From positions 1 to 64,000 of the forward strand of contig JACPUU010000012.1 in assembly GCA_016192075.1 (NCBI GenBank): a DNA stretch of 64,000 nucleotides. Reading direction: 5' to 3'. The translations under genes and the position numbers were made by a program. Of this stretch, positions 42,891-51,464 are shown piece by piece. Below the pieces are notes generated by a model. It was not told where the DNA came from and did not search any database. It saw nothing but the letters and a program-made list of their open reading frames with translations. Position 1 is the first letter of the stretch, and each line of letters starts with the position of its first letter. This stretch comes from Bacteroidota bacterium (GTDB taxonomy: Bacteria; Bacteroidota; Bacteroidia; Flavobacteriales_D; Crocinitomicaceae).

Positions 42891-44783
42891 ATGAAACAGT
42901 TGTCTCAATCTGTCTTAAAATGTGGTCTGCTGCTTGCAGGTTTTCTGACCTTCGGAACCGTGTTGAACGCACAGGACAAACCCGGACAAATAGAAGGATA
43001 CACACTGAATAAACAATCTGCGGATACGCTGATGTATGTGAACCTGGTACTCAGTGATGCAGCTGGTAAATCAATCACCGGCCTGTCAAATGATCGCGGT
43101 TATTTTCAGTTTACGAACCTGATCCCGGGAACATATTCACTGGAAGCACGAATTTCAGGATACCAGTTGTCAAGAACAGAAAACATTCGTGTGTTACCGG
43201 GAATGAGTGAAATTATAGTGATAAAGGCCGATCCACAGGTTGTGAAAATAGCGGAGGTGGATGAATTGTATGATTCCAAAGACAATGTCAGTGGCACAGT
43301 CAGCCAGAAAAACCAGTCGTATGGAGGCGTTGTAGGGAATCCCGGTTACTATACAAATGGTGACGTGGAACACAATACTGAGGCATACAGTGCCATTCAG
43401 GAAAACGGCTATAAAAATGCAAAAGTGAATCCGCTTTCTACCTTTTCAGTTGATGTGGATGCCGCATCCTATTCCAACGCCCGGCGTTACCTGGTGAATG
43501 GTCAAAAACCACCGGTTGATGCTGTTCGGGTGGAAGAATTTATCAATTATTTTGATTACGATTATGCTGATCCGGAAGATGAACATCCGTTCTCCATAAC
43601 AACAGAAATTGGTGATTGTCCCTGGAATGCCAACAGCAAACTGGTACACATTGGCCTGCAGGCTGAGCGTATAAAAACAAAAAATCTGCCTGCTAACAAC
43701 CTTGTTTTTTTGCTTGATGTTTCGGGGTCCATGGCTTCTGAAAATAAATTACCGCTGCTTAAAAAATCGTTCCGGCTTTTGGTTGATGAACTGCGCAACC
43801 AGGATCGTGTAGCAATTGTTGTTTATGCCGGTGCAGCAGGTGTGGTGCTCGAATCTACATCCGCAAACAATGAAAATAAAATCAAAATTCTGGAGGCGCT
43901 GGATGCATTGGAATCTGGCGGATCAACAGCCGGCGGGCAAGGAATTCAGCTGGCCTACAAGGTGGCTGAACAAAATTTTATAGATGGCGGAAACAACCGC
44001 GTGATTCTGGCCACCGATGGTGATTTTAATGTTGGCGTGAGCAGTGACGGAGAAATGCAGCGCCTGATAGAAGAAAAAAGAAACACCGGTATTTTTCTCA
44101 CCTGCCTGGGCTTTGGAATGGGCAATTACAAAGATTCCAAACTTGAAGTTTTGGCAGACAAAGGCAATGGCAACTATGCCTATATTGACAATTTACTGGA
44201 GGCTAAAAAAGTGCTGGTGACTGAAATGGGAGGTACGTTACTTACCCTTGCAAAAGATGTCAAAATACAAGTTGAGTTTAACCCGGGTGTGGTTGAATCA
44301 TACCGCCTGGTGGGATATGAAAACCGGCTGCTGAATGAAGAAGATTTTAACAATGACAAAGTTGATGCAGGTGAAGTAGGGGCCGGTCATTCAGTGACGG
44401 CGTTGTATGAAATTGTATTGAAAGGAGAGGGAGCTATCCCTTCGGTCGATCCGCTGCGGTACCAGCAAAATGATCCGGCTGAATCAGCGCTGAACAATGA
44501 AATGCTGACGGTAAAATTCCGCTATAAAAAGCCAGAAGGTGATACCAGTATTCTGATTGAGAAAAACCTGGCCAATCAAATTTCAGCCTGGGAAAATCTG
44601 TCAGATGATTATAAATTTTCTGCAGCCGTTGCTGCTTTTGCCATGCTGCTTCGAAATTCAGAATACCGCGGAACAGCAGACTACGACCAGGTTGTCAAAT
44701 GGGCTACTGATGGCAAGGGATCTGATAAAAACGGTTATCGGGCTGAATTTATCCGCCTCGCCGAACTAACTAAATCCATGTAG
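42891..44783 (+). CDS. VWA-domain protein (YfbK-like) with a carboxypeptidase-regulatory-like domain
   Basis: 630 residues from the ATG at 42891, preceding a signal peptide (about 1-27, ending LNAQ). Residues about 32-105 form a CarboxypepD_reg-like beta domain (IEGYTLNKQSADTLMYVNLVLSDAAGKSITGLSN). Next is the VWA N-terminal domain (NPLSTFSVDVDAASYSNARRYL) and a VWA domain with the MIDAS motif DVSGSMAS. The C-terminal part is the DUF3520-like tail that accompanies YfbK proteins (SAVVAAFAMLLR in consensus, here FSAAVAAFAMLLRNS). It is secreted, perhaps surface-linked; the partner is unknown. Its last 18 bases overlap the convergent 44766 gene. Confidence 0.85.
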   Translation: MKQLSQSVLKCGLLLAGFLTFGTVLNAQDKPGQIEGYTLNKQSADTLMYVNLVLSDAAGKSITGLSNDRGYFQFTNLIPGTYSLEARISGYQLSRTENIRVLPGMSEIIVIKADPQVVKIAEVDELYDSKDNVSGTVSQKNQSYGGVVGNPGYYTNGDVEHNTEAYSAIQENGYKNAKVNPLSTFSVDVDAASYSNARRYLVNGQKPPVDAVRVEEFINYFDYDYADPEDEHPFSITTEIGDCPWNANSKLVHIGLQAERIKTKNLPANNLVFLLDVSGSMASENKLPLLKKSFRLLVDELRNQDRVAIVVYAGAAGVVLESTSANNENKIKILEALDALESGGSTAGGQGIQLAYKVAEQNFIDGGNNRVILATDGDFNVGVSSDGEMQRLIEEKRNTGIFLTCLGFGMGNYKDSKLEVLADKGNGNYAYIDNLLEAKKVLVTEMGGTLLTLAKDVKIQVEFNPGVVESYRLVGYENRLLNEEDFNNDKVDAGEVGAGHSVTALYEIVLKGEGAIPSVDPLRYQQNDPAESALNNEMLTVKFRYKKPEGDTSILIEKNLANQISAWENLSDDYKFSAAVAAFAMLLRNSEYRGTADYDQVVKWATDGKGSDKNGYRAEFIRLAELTKSM

Positions 44784-45209
44784 TTTTTCAGGGTAGTATT
44801 TTTGCAGAAATTCGAGCAACTGTTTAAAATCAGCGTGGCTGATGTTGGAGGTGGAAATGTTGATGTTTTGTTTTGACACCAGCCGTATGGTTAGTACGCG
44901 TCCCTTTTTGACGACACCTGTATTGGATGCTGCAGTGCTGATGTCTGCGGTCAGAATGGCATTGATATCCTGTTTTAAAATCCGCCTGACTTTGCCAGTG
45001 AGCAGTGACCGGATACTGATTTCATGCGCACTGATCACCATGCGTTTCAGTTGAAAAACCAGCAGTACGCCCAAAAGAATTAAAAACAAAGAAGCCGGCC
45101 AGGGAATTTTTTCAGGGTGTGTAAATCCCCACACGGCAAGCGCCATTAACAAGGCACCAACAACTGCAGGTGCCGGATTGGGAGGAAGTTTTAGTTCATG
45201 CGCTGACAT
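44766..45209 (-). CDS. Small membrane protein of unknown function
   Basis: 147 residues. Two membrane helices near residues 13-45 (APAVVGALLMALAVWGF; WPASLFLILLGVLLVF) precede a cytoplasmic PH-like or beta-sandwich region (ISIRSLLTGKVRRILKQDINAILTADISTAAS...RVLTIRLVSKQNINIS). This plan resembles the bacterial PH-domain (DUF304-like) small membrane proteins. It overlaps the VWA gene by 18 bases tail to tail. Function unknown. Confidence 0.7.
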   Translation of the reverse strand: MSAHELKLPPNPAPAVVGALLMALAVWGFTHPEKIPWPASLFLILLGVLLVFQLKRMVISAHEISIRSLLTGKVRRILKQDINAILTADISTAASNTGVVKKGRVLTIRLVSKQNINISTSNISHADFKQLLEFLQKYYPEKLHGFS

Positions 45210-45229
45210 TTTTTTGCTTTCAGGTAAAA

Positions 45230-45259
45230 ATAAAAAAAACGGCCCTGAAAAGAGCCGTT
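45230..45259 (-). terminator. Rho-independent terminator of the H1-like gene
   Basis: On the minus strand AACGGCTC - loop TTTTCA - GGGCCGTT (8 bp with one G-T pair), then a T run. It lies 4 bases after the stop codon of the 45264-45692 gene. Confidence 0.88.
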
Positions 45260-45263
45260 TGCG

Positions 45264-45692
45264 TTATTTCGTTTTTTTAGTCTTCGGTTTTTTATCAGAC
45301 TTTTTTACTTTTTTTGTCGCTTTCTTCTTTGCTTTTTCAGCTTTCTTCAATTTTTTCTTCGCTTCCTTCTTTGCTTTTTTCTCCTTTTTCTTCTCTTCTT
45401 TCTTCAGCTTTTTCAGGTCTTTCTTGCTGGTTTTTTTCAGTTCAAGCACTTTAGGCGAATCTTTTTTAGCCACCGCGGTTTTTTTAGCGTCCTTGGTTTT
45501 GGCAGTTTTGCTTCCCTTTTTCGAAGCTGTTTTTGGTTTGTCGGCTTTAGCCGGAACGGATTTTTTGACATCAGCCGCTGATGCTTTCTTTTTAGGTGCG
45601 GCTTTCTTTTTTGCTACCGCTTTCTTTTTTGGTGCAGCGGTCTTTTTTTTCTCAGTTTCTGTGCTTTCTGGTTTGGTTTCTTGCAAATTCAT
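45264..45692 (-). CDS. Histone H1-like Lys/Ala-rich protein
   Basis: 142 residues, nearly half lysine, with alanine, threonine and proline: repeated KKKAAPKKKA, AKKEAKKKLKKAEKAKKKATKK and a basic tail. It resembles the C-terminal tail of histone H1 and bacterial H1-like or AlgP proteins. It likely binds DNA by charge alone and could compact the nucleoid or affect transcription. No globular domain is present. Composition differs from all its neighbours. The antisense frame at 45178-45702 is a Phe-rich shadow. Confidence 0.8.
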   Translation of the reverse strand: MNLQETKPESTETEKKKTAAPKKKAVAKKKAAPKKKASAADVKKSVPAKADKPKTASKKGSKTAKTKDAKKTAVAKKDSPKVLELKKTSKKDLKKLKKEEKKKEKKAKKEAKKKLKKAEKAKKKATKKVKKSDKKPKTKKTK

Positions 45693-45817
45693 AGCATCTT
45701 AATTTGGAGTAAACGTATAAAAAAAAGCGCGCTTTTACATTAAGTGAATGTTAATTTAAAAAAGAAGCTGCCTGTGATGAGTGCAAAACCGGGGCTTTCG
45801 GGGGCTGACGAATCTGG

Positions 45818-46351
45818 TTAACTGAAAAGATCAGCCGGCCTGGTGTCTTCTCCTTCCAGGTTCAGTAAAAAGCGCTTGCGGTCAATACCACCGGCATATC
45901 CGGTCAGTTTACCATCTGAACCCAAAACCCGGTGACACGGAATCAGAATGGCAATTTTATTACTTCCATTGGCTTTGGCAACTGCCCGTATGGCTTTCAC
46001 ATCGCCCAGTTTTTCTGCCTGCTCTTTATATGACCGGGTGGTACCGTAGGGTATCTTTTTTAAGTCAATCCATACTTTCTTTTGAAAGTCAGTTCCGGTT
46101 AAGATGGTCGGAACTGAAAACAACTGCCGCCTGCGTGCAAAATATTCTTTCAGCTGGCGTTTCAGTTCCGGGGTATGTTGGTTTTCTCCAATCTGAAGCA
46201 CAGCATCAAATTGTTTTTTCAGACTTTCAATTTCTTCTTCAAGGTCAGTGCGCACGTCAAATTCAAGCAAACAAATTCCGCGGTCGGTGGCCAGAATGTC
46301 CATTTCCCCGATCGGTGTCTCTGTTTTAGTATGAACCAGTATTTTACTCAT
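45818..46351 (-). CDS. ogt: Methylated-DNA-protein-cysteine methyltransferase
   Basis: 177 residues, direct reversal of O6-methylguanine. The C-terminal domain has the active site IPCHRV (catalytic Cys near residue 139), followed by GSDGKLTGYAGGIDRKRFLLNLE, and an N-terminal ribonuclease-H-like domain (VHTKTETPIGEMDILATDRGICLLEFD). It is the short Ogt form, lacking an AraC/Ada domain. It overlaps the HutD-like gene by 4 bases, so the two are coupled. Confidence 0.93.
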   Translation of the reverse strand: MSKILVHTKTETPIGEMDILATDRGICLLEFDVRTDLEEEIESLKKQFDAVLQIGENQHTPELKRQLKEYFARRRQLFSVPTILTGTDFQKKVWIDLKKIPYGTTRSYKEQAEKLGDVKAIRAVAKANGSNKIAILIPCHRVLGSDGKLTGYAGGIDRKRFLLNLEGEDTRPADLFS

Positions 46352-46899
46352 TCAATCAACACATAAATCAAAAGTGCATTCGAAATTCCCTGTAAAGTTA
46401 CTTCTTCTTTGTCATTAAAATAAATGGAATCACCGGAAGTTAACTGGTACGAATCATTCAACGCCAGTGTGCCTTTGTAAATATAAATAAAGCCATGCTT
46501 TTCAGTTTGCAGGGTCAGTGATTTTTTCTTGCTCAGCTGAATGTGTCGCACAAATCCGTTGAGATCAGGGTTACGAATCATCAGGTTAAAATCTTCAGCC
46601 ATACCGCCGCTGGTGGTTTCCCAGTCACCTAAAAAAGAATCTTTTTCAAACGCCTCCAGAATGGTGGAATATTGGCCCTTGTGTTCCAGCTCCAACGTTC
46701 CATTTAATACCATCAGTGTGCGCTTTACCCCGGGCAAAGCAGTAAACCTGGATGTTTGAATCTCAATGGTAGCGGTTGAAATCCGGAAATCAAAATCCAT
46801 CTTTTTGTAGTTCGCAGATTTGGGAAAAATAAAAAGTTCGGTGGTGGTTCCGCCAGACCATTCAGCGGTTTTTAATTCTTCAAAAGGAATTAGTTCCAT
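46348..46899 (-). CDS. HutD/Ves-family cupin protein
   Basis: 183 residues of the HutD fold, a double-stranded beta helix. The N-terminus has the motif WSGGTTTELFIFP, followed by DFRISTATIEIQTSRFTALPGVKRTLMVLNGTLELEHKG, then GDSIYFND near the end. In Pseudomonas HutD is tied to histidine use; in Escherichia Ves is cold-induced. Function is not settled. It is 2 bases from the SDR gene and overlaps ogt by 4 bases, making a three-gene unit with them. Confidence 0.88.
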   Translation of the reverse strand: MELIPFEELKTAEWSGGTTTELFIFPKSANYKKMDFDFRISTATIEIQTSRFTALPGVKRTLMVLNGTLELEHKGQYSTILEAFEKDSFLGDWETTSGGMAEDFNLMIRNPDLNGFVRHIQLSKKKSLTLQTEKHGFIYIYKGTLALNDSYQLTSGDSIYFNDKEEVTLQGISNALLIYVLIE

Positions 46900-46901
46900 G
46901 A

Positions 46902-47666
46902 TTAATTCTCCGTTTTATGAAAGTAAATGCTGTTGGCCTGGGCCAGGGAAGTTACCACCAGGTCGTTGATGCAAAGGTGCGGCGGCAAGGTGGTTGAATA
47001 GTAAATGAGTCCGGCAATATCATCTGCCGTCATAGGTTGGTAGCCTTTGTAAACAGCATTTGCTTTTTCTTTATCACCATGAAAACGAACGGTGGCAAAT
47101 TCAGTATTGGCAGCACCTGGTGCAATCTGCGTAACTTTAATACCGTGTTTCAGCAAATCAATGCGCATGCCTTTGGTTAAAGCATCCACGGCATATTTGG
47201 ATGCACAATACACATTGCCATTGGCATACACTTCTTTACCAGCGGTTGAGCCCAGGTTGATAATGTGACCCTGGTTGCGTTTAATCATTAACGGAATAAT
47301 TTCCTTGGAAACATAGAGCAGGCCTTTTACGTTGGTGTCAATCATTTTTTCCCAGTCTTCAAGGCTGCCTGATTGAATGGGATCCAGTCCGCTTGCCAGG
47401 CCTGCATTGTTTACCAGAACATCAATTTGCTGCCAAGCTGCCGGCAGGGAGGCAACGGCTTTTTGCACATCCGCCTGTTTGCGTACATCAAAATTCAGTG
47501 CAAGTATGTTGACCTTGTAGGTTGATTCCAGTTCTGCTTTCAGTTTTTCAAGCCGGTCGGCCCGTCTTCCGGTAATAATAACGCTGTGCCCGTTTTTAGC
47601 AAAGAGTCTGGCTGTGGCCTCACCAAAGCCTGAGGTAGCGCCGGTAATGAGAATGATTTTGGACAT
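46902..47666 (-). CDS. SDR-family oxidoreductase (YdfG-like)
   Basis: 254 residues, classical SDR. NAD(P) site TGATSGFG at residues 7-14; NNAGLASG near 86-93; Ser and Tyr-Lys in LGSTAGKEVYANGNVYCASKYA, near 135-155. The sequence resembles YdfG-type 3-hydroxy-acid dehydrogenases, including the HINDLVV/INDLV-type tail. Substrates of this group are L-allo-threonine and similar 3-hydroxy acids; I infer it only from family likeness. It leads the ogt-hutD unit. Confidence 0.88.
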   Translation of the reverse strand: MSKIILITGATSGFGEATARLFAKNGHSVIITGRRADRLEKLKAELESTYKVNILALNFDVRKQADVQKAVASLPAAWQQIDVLVNNAGLASGLDPIQSGSLEDWEKMIDTNVKGLLYVSKEIIPLMIKRNQGHIINLGSTAGKEVYANGNVYCASKYAVDALTKGMRIDLLKHGIKVTQIAPGAANTEFATVRFHGDKEKANAVYKGYQPMTADDIAGLIYYSTTLPPHLCINDLVVTSLAQANSIYFHKTEN

Positions 47667-47742
47667 GAAATGAAAATTTAACCGCTAAATTTAAGTAGAA
47701 AATTCGGGTTGTTTGTAACGGAGCCTGAGCCGGGTTGATCTA

Positions 47743-48300
47743 TCATGCATCAGTACCGGCAGTTGATGTTTTCACCAGCTTGTGGAAGGCATTTGCAAAG
47801 CGGGTCAGTTCTTTTTGCGTTTGCGTGTTGGTTATCTCGCCTTGTGTATTTATTTTTCCTTTGATGCCTTGAATCAGCAACGTCGTTTCAGGTGTGAACC
47901 GCGCCATCAGGGTATTCATGATTAATTGCAATTCGTCATGTCCTTTTTGTCCATGAGCTGAAGCGGTAATAAGTCCAGCCGGTTTATCTGAAAAAACAGT
48001 GGTGGATACACACCACTCCAGCGCATTTTTAAGTCCGCTTGGAATGCTGAAAATATATTCCGGGGTGCAAACGAGTATGCCGTCTGCATTTTGGACAGAT
48101 TTCCTGAAATCGAGGATAATTTCAGGCGCCTGATCAAGTGATAATTCGGGGTCAAAAGGAGGCAGTTTTTTCAGTTCATTGAAGATGGTATAGTCAAGAT
48201 CATTTTGGGTAATCGCCGCGAGGTTTTCAACCAGTTTCAGGTTGGAGGAGTTTTCACTGGCGCTGCCAATGATGGCGAATATTTTTTTCTTTGGGGACAT
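47743..48300 (-). CDS. NADPH-dependent FMN reductase family protein
   Basis: 185 residues, flavodoxin-like. IIGSASENSSNLKLVENLAAI holds the phosphate-binding loop; the CTPEYIFSIPSGLKNALEWCVS block (about 85-108) is the family's flavin-binding PEY-x-x-SIP-x-x-LKN-A-x-x-W motif. It would reduce FMN or quinones with NADPH. It is read in the same direction as the SDR gene but is separated by 76 bases. Confidence 0.88.
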   Translation of the reverse strand: MSPKKKIFAIIGSASENSSNLKLVENLAAITQNDLDYTIFNELKKLPPFDPELSLDQAPEIILDFRKSVQNADGILVCTPEYIFSIPSGLKNALEWCVSTTVFSDKPAGLITASAHGQKGHDELQLIMNTLMARFTPETTLLIQGIKGKINTQGEITNTQTQKELTRFANAFHKLVKTSTAGTDA

Positions 48301-48344
48301 GGAGATTGAAGTAGTAATTGGCTTTGTCTTCTTCCTGGTAATGA

Positions 48345-48869
48345 TTAAAAAATGAATTTATCGGCAACTAAAAGGACTGCAATTCCGGCAGCATTCCGGT
48401 ATTGTACGTTAGTCGTGTTGAATTGGATTCTGGTTTTTGGAAACAGCAAAAAGAGTAATGTTAGCAGAAACAGCAGTATAATTAGTGCATAGATGGTAAA
48501 AAAGAACGGGCTTATGGAATCTGTATGATTTACGGAATCATGTGGTGATTTCATGAGAAGAATGAACGTAATTGGCATAAAAATGCAATGATATGTACAC
48601 AGTGCTGTTCCAAGAGTCCAGCCAATTTTTCGTTTTGAGAGTATGAGAAAACCGCTTGTGATCAGCAGTGTTGAATTTATTGCCATAGGATGAAATTCTT
48701 TCAGAAGAAAGAAATAGTTAATAGAACCACCTTTGGCAAGTACCTGGTCATTCATGATTTCACCCCAGATAATAATTGACCAGATCACAGCTGTCATTAA
48801 AAATATTCCGGCAATAACCAGGAATATGCTGAATGAAATTCGTTCGATGGTTAGGGTTTGGCTGAACAT
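48345..48869 (-). CDS. Four-helix membrane protein of unknown function
   Basis: 174 residues with four predicted helices (about 11-35, 55-75, 83-103, 122-147) and few charged residues. I recognise no domain. The segment around it (48345-50403) appears more AT-rich and less conserved-looking than the flanking genes. It lies 44 bases before the FMN-reductase gene in the same direction. Confidence 0.6.
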   Translation of the reverse strand: MFSQTLTIERISFSIFLVIAGIFLMTAVIWSIIIWGEIMNDQVLAKGGSINYFFLLKEFHPMAINSTLLITSGFLILSKRKIGWTLGTALCTYHCIFMPITFILLMKSPHDSVNHTDSISPFFFTIYALIILLFLLTLLFLLFPKTRIQFNTTNVQYRNAAGIAVLLVADKFIF

Positions 48870-48969
48870 ATAACTTGTTTGACCCGGTTAAATTTTCCGG
48901 GGCTATAATTGGATATATTAAATATAATTGTTTGTTTGGAAATCAAGTCAGTTTATTAATTGAAAGGTT

Positions 48970-49545
48970 TTATTTCCCTGACAAATATGCATTTACTTTT
49001 GCCTGCACCATTTCACGCTCTTTAAGTAGATATTCAATTAAATCAAAAGGGTACTCGCATCCTTCAATAAAGACATCAAACTGTACCCCAAAAACTTCAA
49101 AATACGGTATTGAATTTAGTTCATCCAAAATAAGGAATGCCAATTGTCCTTTACGCAGAAAGCGTATAGTTGGGCACCCGTAGGCTAATGTTTGTGTAGT
49201 GTCAGTTATCAGGGCAATTAGCGTTTGCTTGTATTTGGCAGGGTTGTTTTCGATCTTAAACCATTTGGCATCATGCGCGATTTTGTGTGTATTGTTATCC
49301 CAGGATATTTTTAGATCTTTCGATAATTCAATTTCCCGTATGAGCGTGTCTGGTGAATGTGGCAGTGTCAGCGGTTCAATATGACTCCAGTTAAGGTTGG
49401 ATGTGTCTGTCTGAAATCCGTCGTTTTCGTCTCGTATTGCCTCGGCTCTTTTCAAGGCTTCATTCAACTTGTCATACGCTTGTTCCATGTCCGATTTGCA
49501 GCTTAATAGAACCTGTGAGATTATAAATAATAGGATTGGTTTCAT
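48970..49545 (-). CDS. Lipoprotein of unknown function
   Basis: 191 residues from the ATG at 49545. The open frame reaches back to 49653, but only this start gives the lipoprotein signal MKPILLFIISQVLLSCKSD. The mature part has a helix (MEQAYDKLNEALKRAEAIRDE) and a mixed domain with DVFIEGCEYPFDLIEYLLKE near the end. There is no named motif. It is a single-gene unit in an AT-rich stretch and may be strain-specific. Confidence 0.65.
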   Translation of the reverse strand: MKPILLFIISQVLLSCKSDMEQAYDKLNEALKRAEAIRDENDGFQTDTSNLNWSHIEPLTLPHSPDTLIREIELSKDLKISWDNNTHKIAHDAKWFKIENNPAKYKQTLIALITDTTQTLAYGCPTIRFLRKGQLAFLILDELNSIPYFEVFGVQFDVFIEGCEYPFDLIEYLLKEREMVQAKVNAYLSGK

Positions 49546-49773
49546 GAGCGATGTTGTTATATTATAGTTGAACACTTTGACGAGAAATAGCGGATGGAGA
49601 TTCGCTTTTTTGTTCGCAAATAACTTCACCTGATTGTTGTCTGTAGCTAACATGTTTTTTCAGGATTGTTGCGTTTTTATTCATCGGAAATCAGAACGTG
49701 AAACTACCGGAATAGATGTCATAGGGTAGGAACCAAATCAAATTTTATGAAATGAAGCTGGTAGTATTCCTTC

Positions 49774-50403
49774 TTATGAATTTATAAATGCCGTTTTGTT
49801 TTTTCGGACAAATTCTGCGAGCAGCTTGTCCAAGTTTATTGACTCTGCCAGCGAGTAGTATTCTTCATCGAATTCGTCCAGAGGGTTATTCTCGTAAGAG
49901 TCCATAAATCCTTTCATTGTTCCATCTTGTTTATCTGTTATGTTTTGATTTTCCCTTTCGTAAATGGTATTGGCCCGACGCATTAATTCAGCATGTTTAG
50001 GTGCTCCTATCAACTCAAAAGCATCTGGAGTAATGGATGCAAACTGACCGCTGGAATTATAATAGTACTGATTAAATCCCCCATTGTTAACCTCACCATC
50101 AAGAATAAATATAACGTAAAAAGCTTGCTGTTCTTTTGAGAAAGAAAGAACAGTTTCGTACTCTTTTTCGTAATCTTCCGGCATTTTTTCAAGCAAATAA
50201 TCGAAAACGAGGAAAATAAGATCGAGGTCATTTGTTGTATCAATGATTTCAGAAGTAAGTAATATGGGTTCTTCCTCTGGAATGTCTTCTGTTATACTTG
50301 GGGGTATTTCCTTTGAGTTTTCGGGTTCTTTCCCTCTGTCACACGAATGCAACAAAACCAATACACATGACACAAGAAGGCAAATGGAGATAGGTCTAAT
50401 CAT
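49774..50403 (-). CDS. DMP19-like (DUF4375) lipoprotein
   Basis: 209 residues. The lipoprotein signal ends LLHSC. An acidic linker (EDIPEEEPI) leads into the DMP19/DUF4375 domain, seen in GEVNNGGFNQYYYNSSGQFASITPDAFELIGAPKHAELMRRA, and then an acidic C-terminal part (PLDEFDEEYYSLAESI). DMP19 in Neisseria is a DNA-mimic that binds a transcription factor in the cytoplasm, but a lipoprotein signal puts this one outside. The acidic face could instead bind another basic partner. Function unknown. Confidence 0.8.
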   Translation of the reverse strand: MIRPISICLLVSCVLVLLHSCDRGKEPENSKEIPPSITEDIPEEEPILLTSEIIDTTNDLDLIFLVFDYLLEKMPEDYEKEYETVLSFSKEQQAFYVIFILDGEVNNGGFNQYYYNSSGQFASITPDAFELIGAPKHAELMRRANTIYERENQNITDKQDGTMKGFMDSYENNPLDEFDEEYYSLAESINLDKLLAEFVRKNKTAFINS

Positions 50404-50591
50404 TTTTTATGGCTAAATAAATTAATAGTTTAATTACACGGATTCCGCATCCCCAAATATACCACATCAAAACCACTTTTTCCGGCGCTAAAAAATCTGC
50501 GGCTATGCGCTGGCTCATAACCTGTCAATAAAATTTTGAATCAATAAGCACCACAGCCCGCAGAATCGCTATTTTTACCCAAAAATTTGCT

Positions 50592-51368
50592 ATGAGTTCT
50601 ATTCTGCATGAAATCCAGTCCGGTGTTGGTATAATTCGCCTCAATCGTCCGGAGGTATTTAACAGTTTTAACCGTGAAATGGCTGTTGCTTTCCAGGATA
50701 TTCTTGACATTTATGAAGAAACTCAAGCTGTCCGCTGCATCTACATTACAGGCATGGGCAAGGCATTTTGTGCCGGGCAGGATCTGGTAGAAGCGACTGA
50801 CCCAAAAGGTCCTAAACTGCAAACCATCGTACGTCAGCATTACAACCCCATTATTGAACGCCTGCGCCACATTGAAAAACCCATTGTATCAGCTGTAAAC
50901 GGTGTTGCTGCCGGAGCCGGAGCAAACATAGCACTGGCCTGTGATATTTGTGTGGCAACTGAATCAGCCGCTTTTATTCAGGCATTCAGTAAAATTGGTC
51001 TGATTCCTGATTCGGGCGGAACGTTTATTTTGCCGCGTTTGATTGGTATGCAAAAAGCTGCAGCACTGATGATGCTGGGTGATAAAGTGCCTGCCAAAGA
51101 AGCTGAGGCTATGGGAATGATTTACAAATGGTATGCAGATGCCACCTTTGCCGAAGACTCTATGAATCTGGCTAAAACGCTGGCTTCTTTGCCAACCCGC
51201 GGACTTGGTTTAACCAAAAAGGCATTGAACCTGTCAACCATCAGTGATCTTTCAGCACAACTTGAAACGGAAGAAGAACTGCAAACCATTGCAGGTTCAA
51301 CCTACGATTACAAAGAAGGTGTTGCCGCCTTTCTGGAAAAAAGAAAACCGGTTTTCAAAGGCGAATAA
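50592..51368 (+). CDS. Enoyl-CoA hydratase/isomerase, PaaG-like
   Basis: 258 residues of the crotonase fold. The oxyanion-hole motifs AFCAGQDL (about 57-64) and GVAAGAGANIALACD (about 104-118) and the FIQAFSKIGLIPDSGGTF active loop are present. The sequence resembles PaaG (isomerase of ring-epoxide-CoA) more than general enoyl-CoA hydratases, because PDSGGT is the PaaG-type loop. It lies upstream of a PaaH-like dehydrogenase; together they fit phenylacetate catabolism, but the PaaABCD ring-epoxidase genes are not in the window. Confidence 0.85.
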   Translation: MSSILHEIQSGVGIIRLNRPEVFNSFNREMAVAFQDILDIYEETQAVRCIYITGMGKAFCAGQDLVEATDPKGPKLQTIVRQHYNPIIERLRHIEKPIVSAVNGVAAGAGANIALACDICVATESAAFIQAFSKIGLIPDSGGTFILPRLIGMQKAAALMMLGDKVPAKEAEAMGMIYKWYADATFAEDSMNLAKTLASLPTRGLGLTKKALNLSTISDLSAQLETEEELQTIAGSTYDYKEGVAAFLEKRKPVFKGE

Positions 51369-51406
51369 TGTTTTGAGTCAGAAGTTTTTCAAGGCATCAA
51401 AACAAA

Positions 51407-51438
51407 ACCTGACCTTTTTTGTGTCAGGTCAAAAAAGG
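51407..51438. other. Hairpin between paaG-like and paaH-like genes
   Basis: ACCTGAC at 51407-51413 pairs with GTCAGGT at 51423-51429, and a competing stem, CCTTTTTT (51413-51420) with AAAAAAGG (51431-51438), overlaps it. The first reads as a terminator only on the minus strand (T-rich after the stem). On the plus strand it may affect RNA stability. Confidence 0.4.
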
Positions 51439-51464
51439 AAAAGCACCAAACGAAGACAGAAGGT

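Noticed and set aside
45178-45702. Phe-rich 174-residue frame opposite the H1-like gene
   Set aside because: A run of Lys codons read on the other strand gives Phe. The terminator and composition favour the minus-strand gene.
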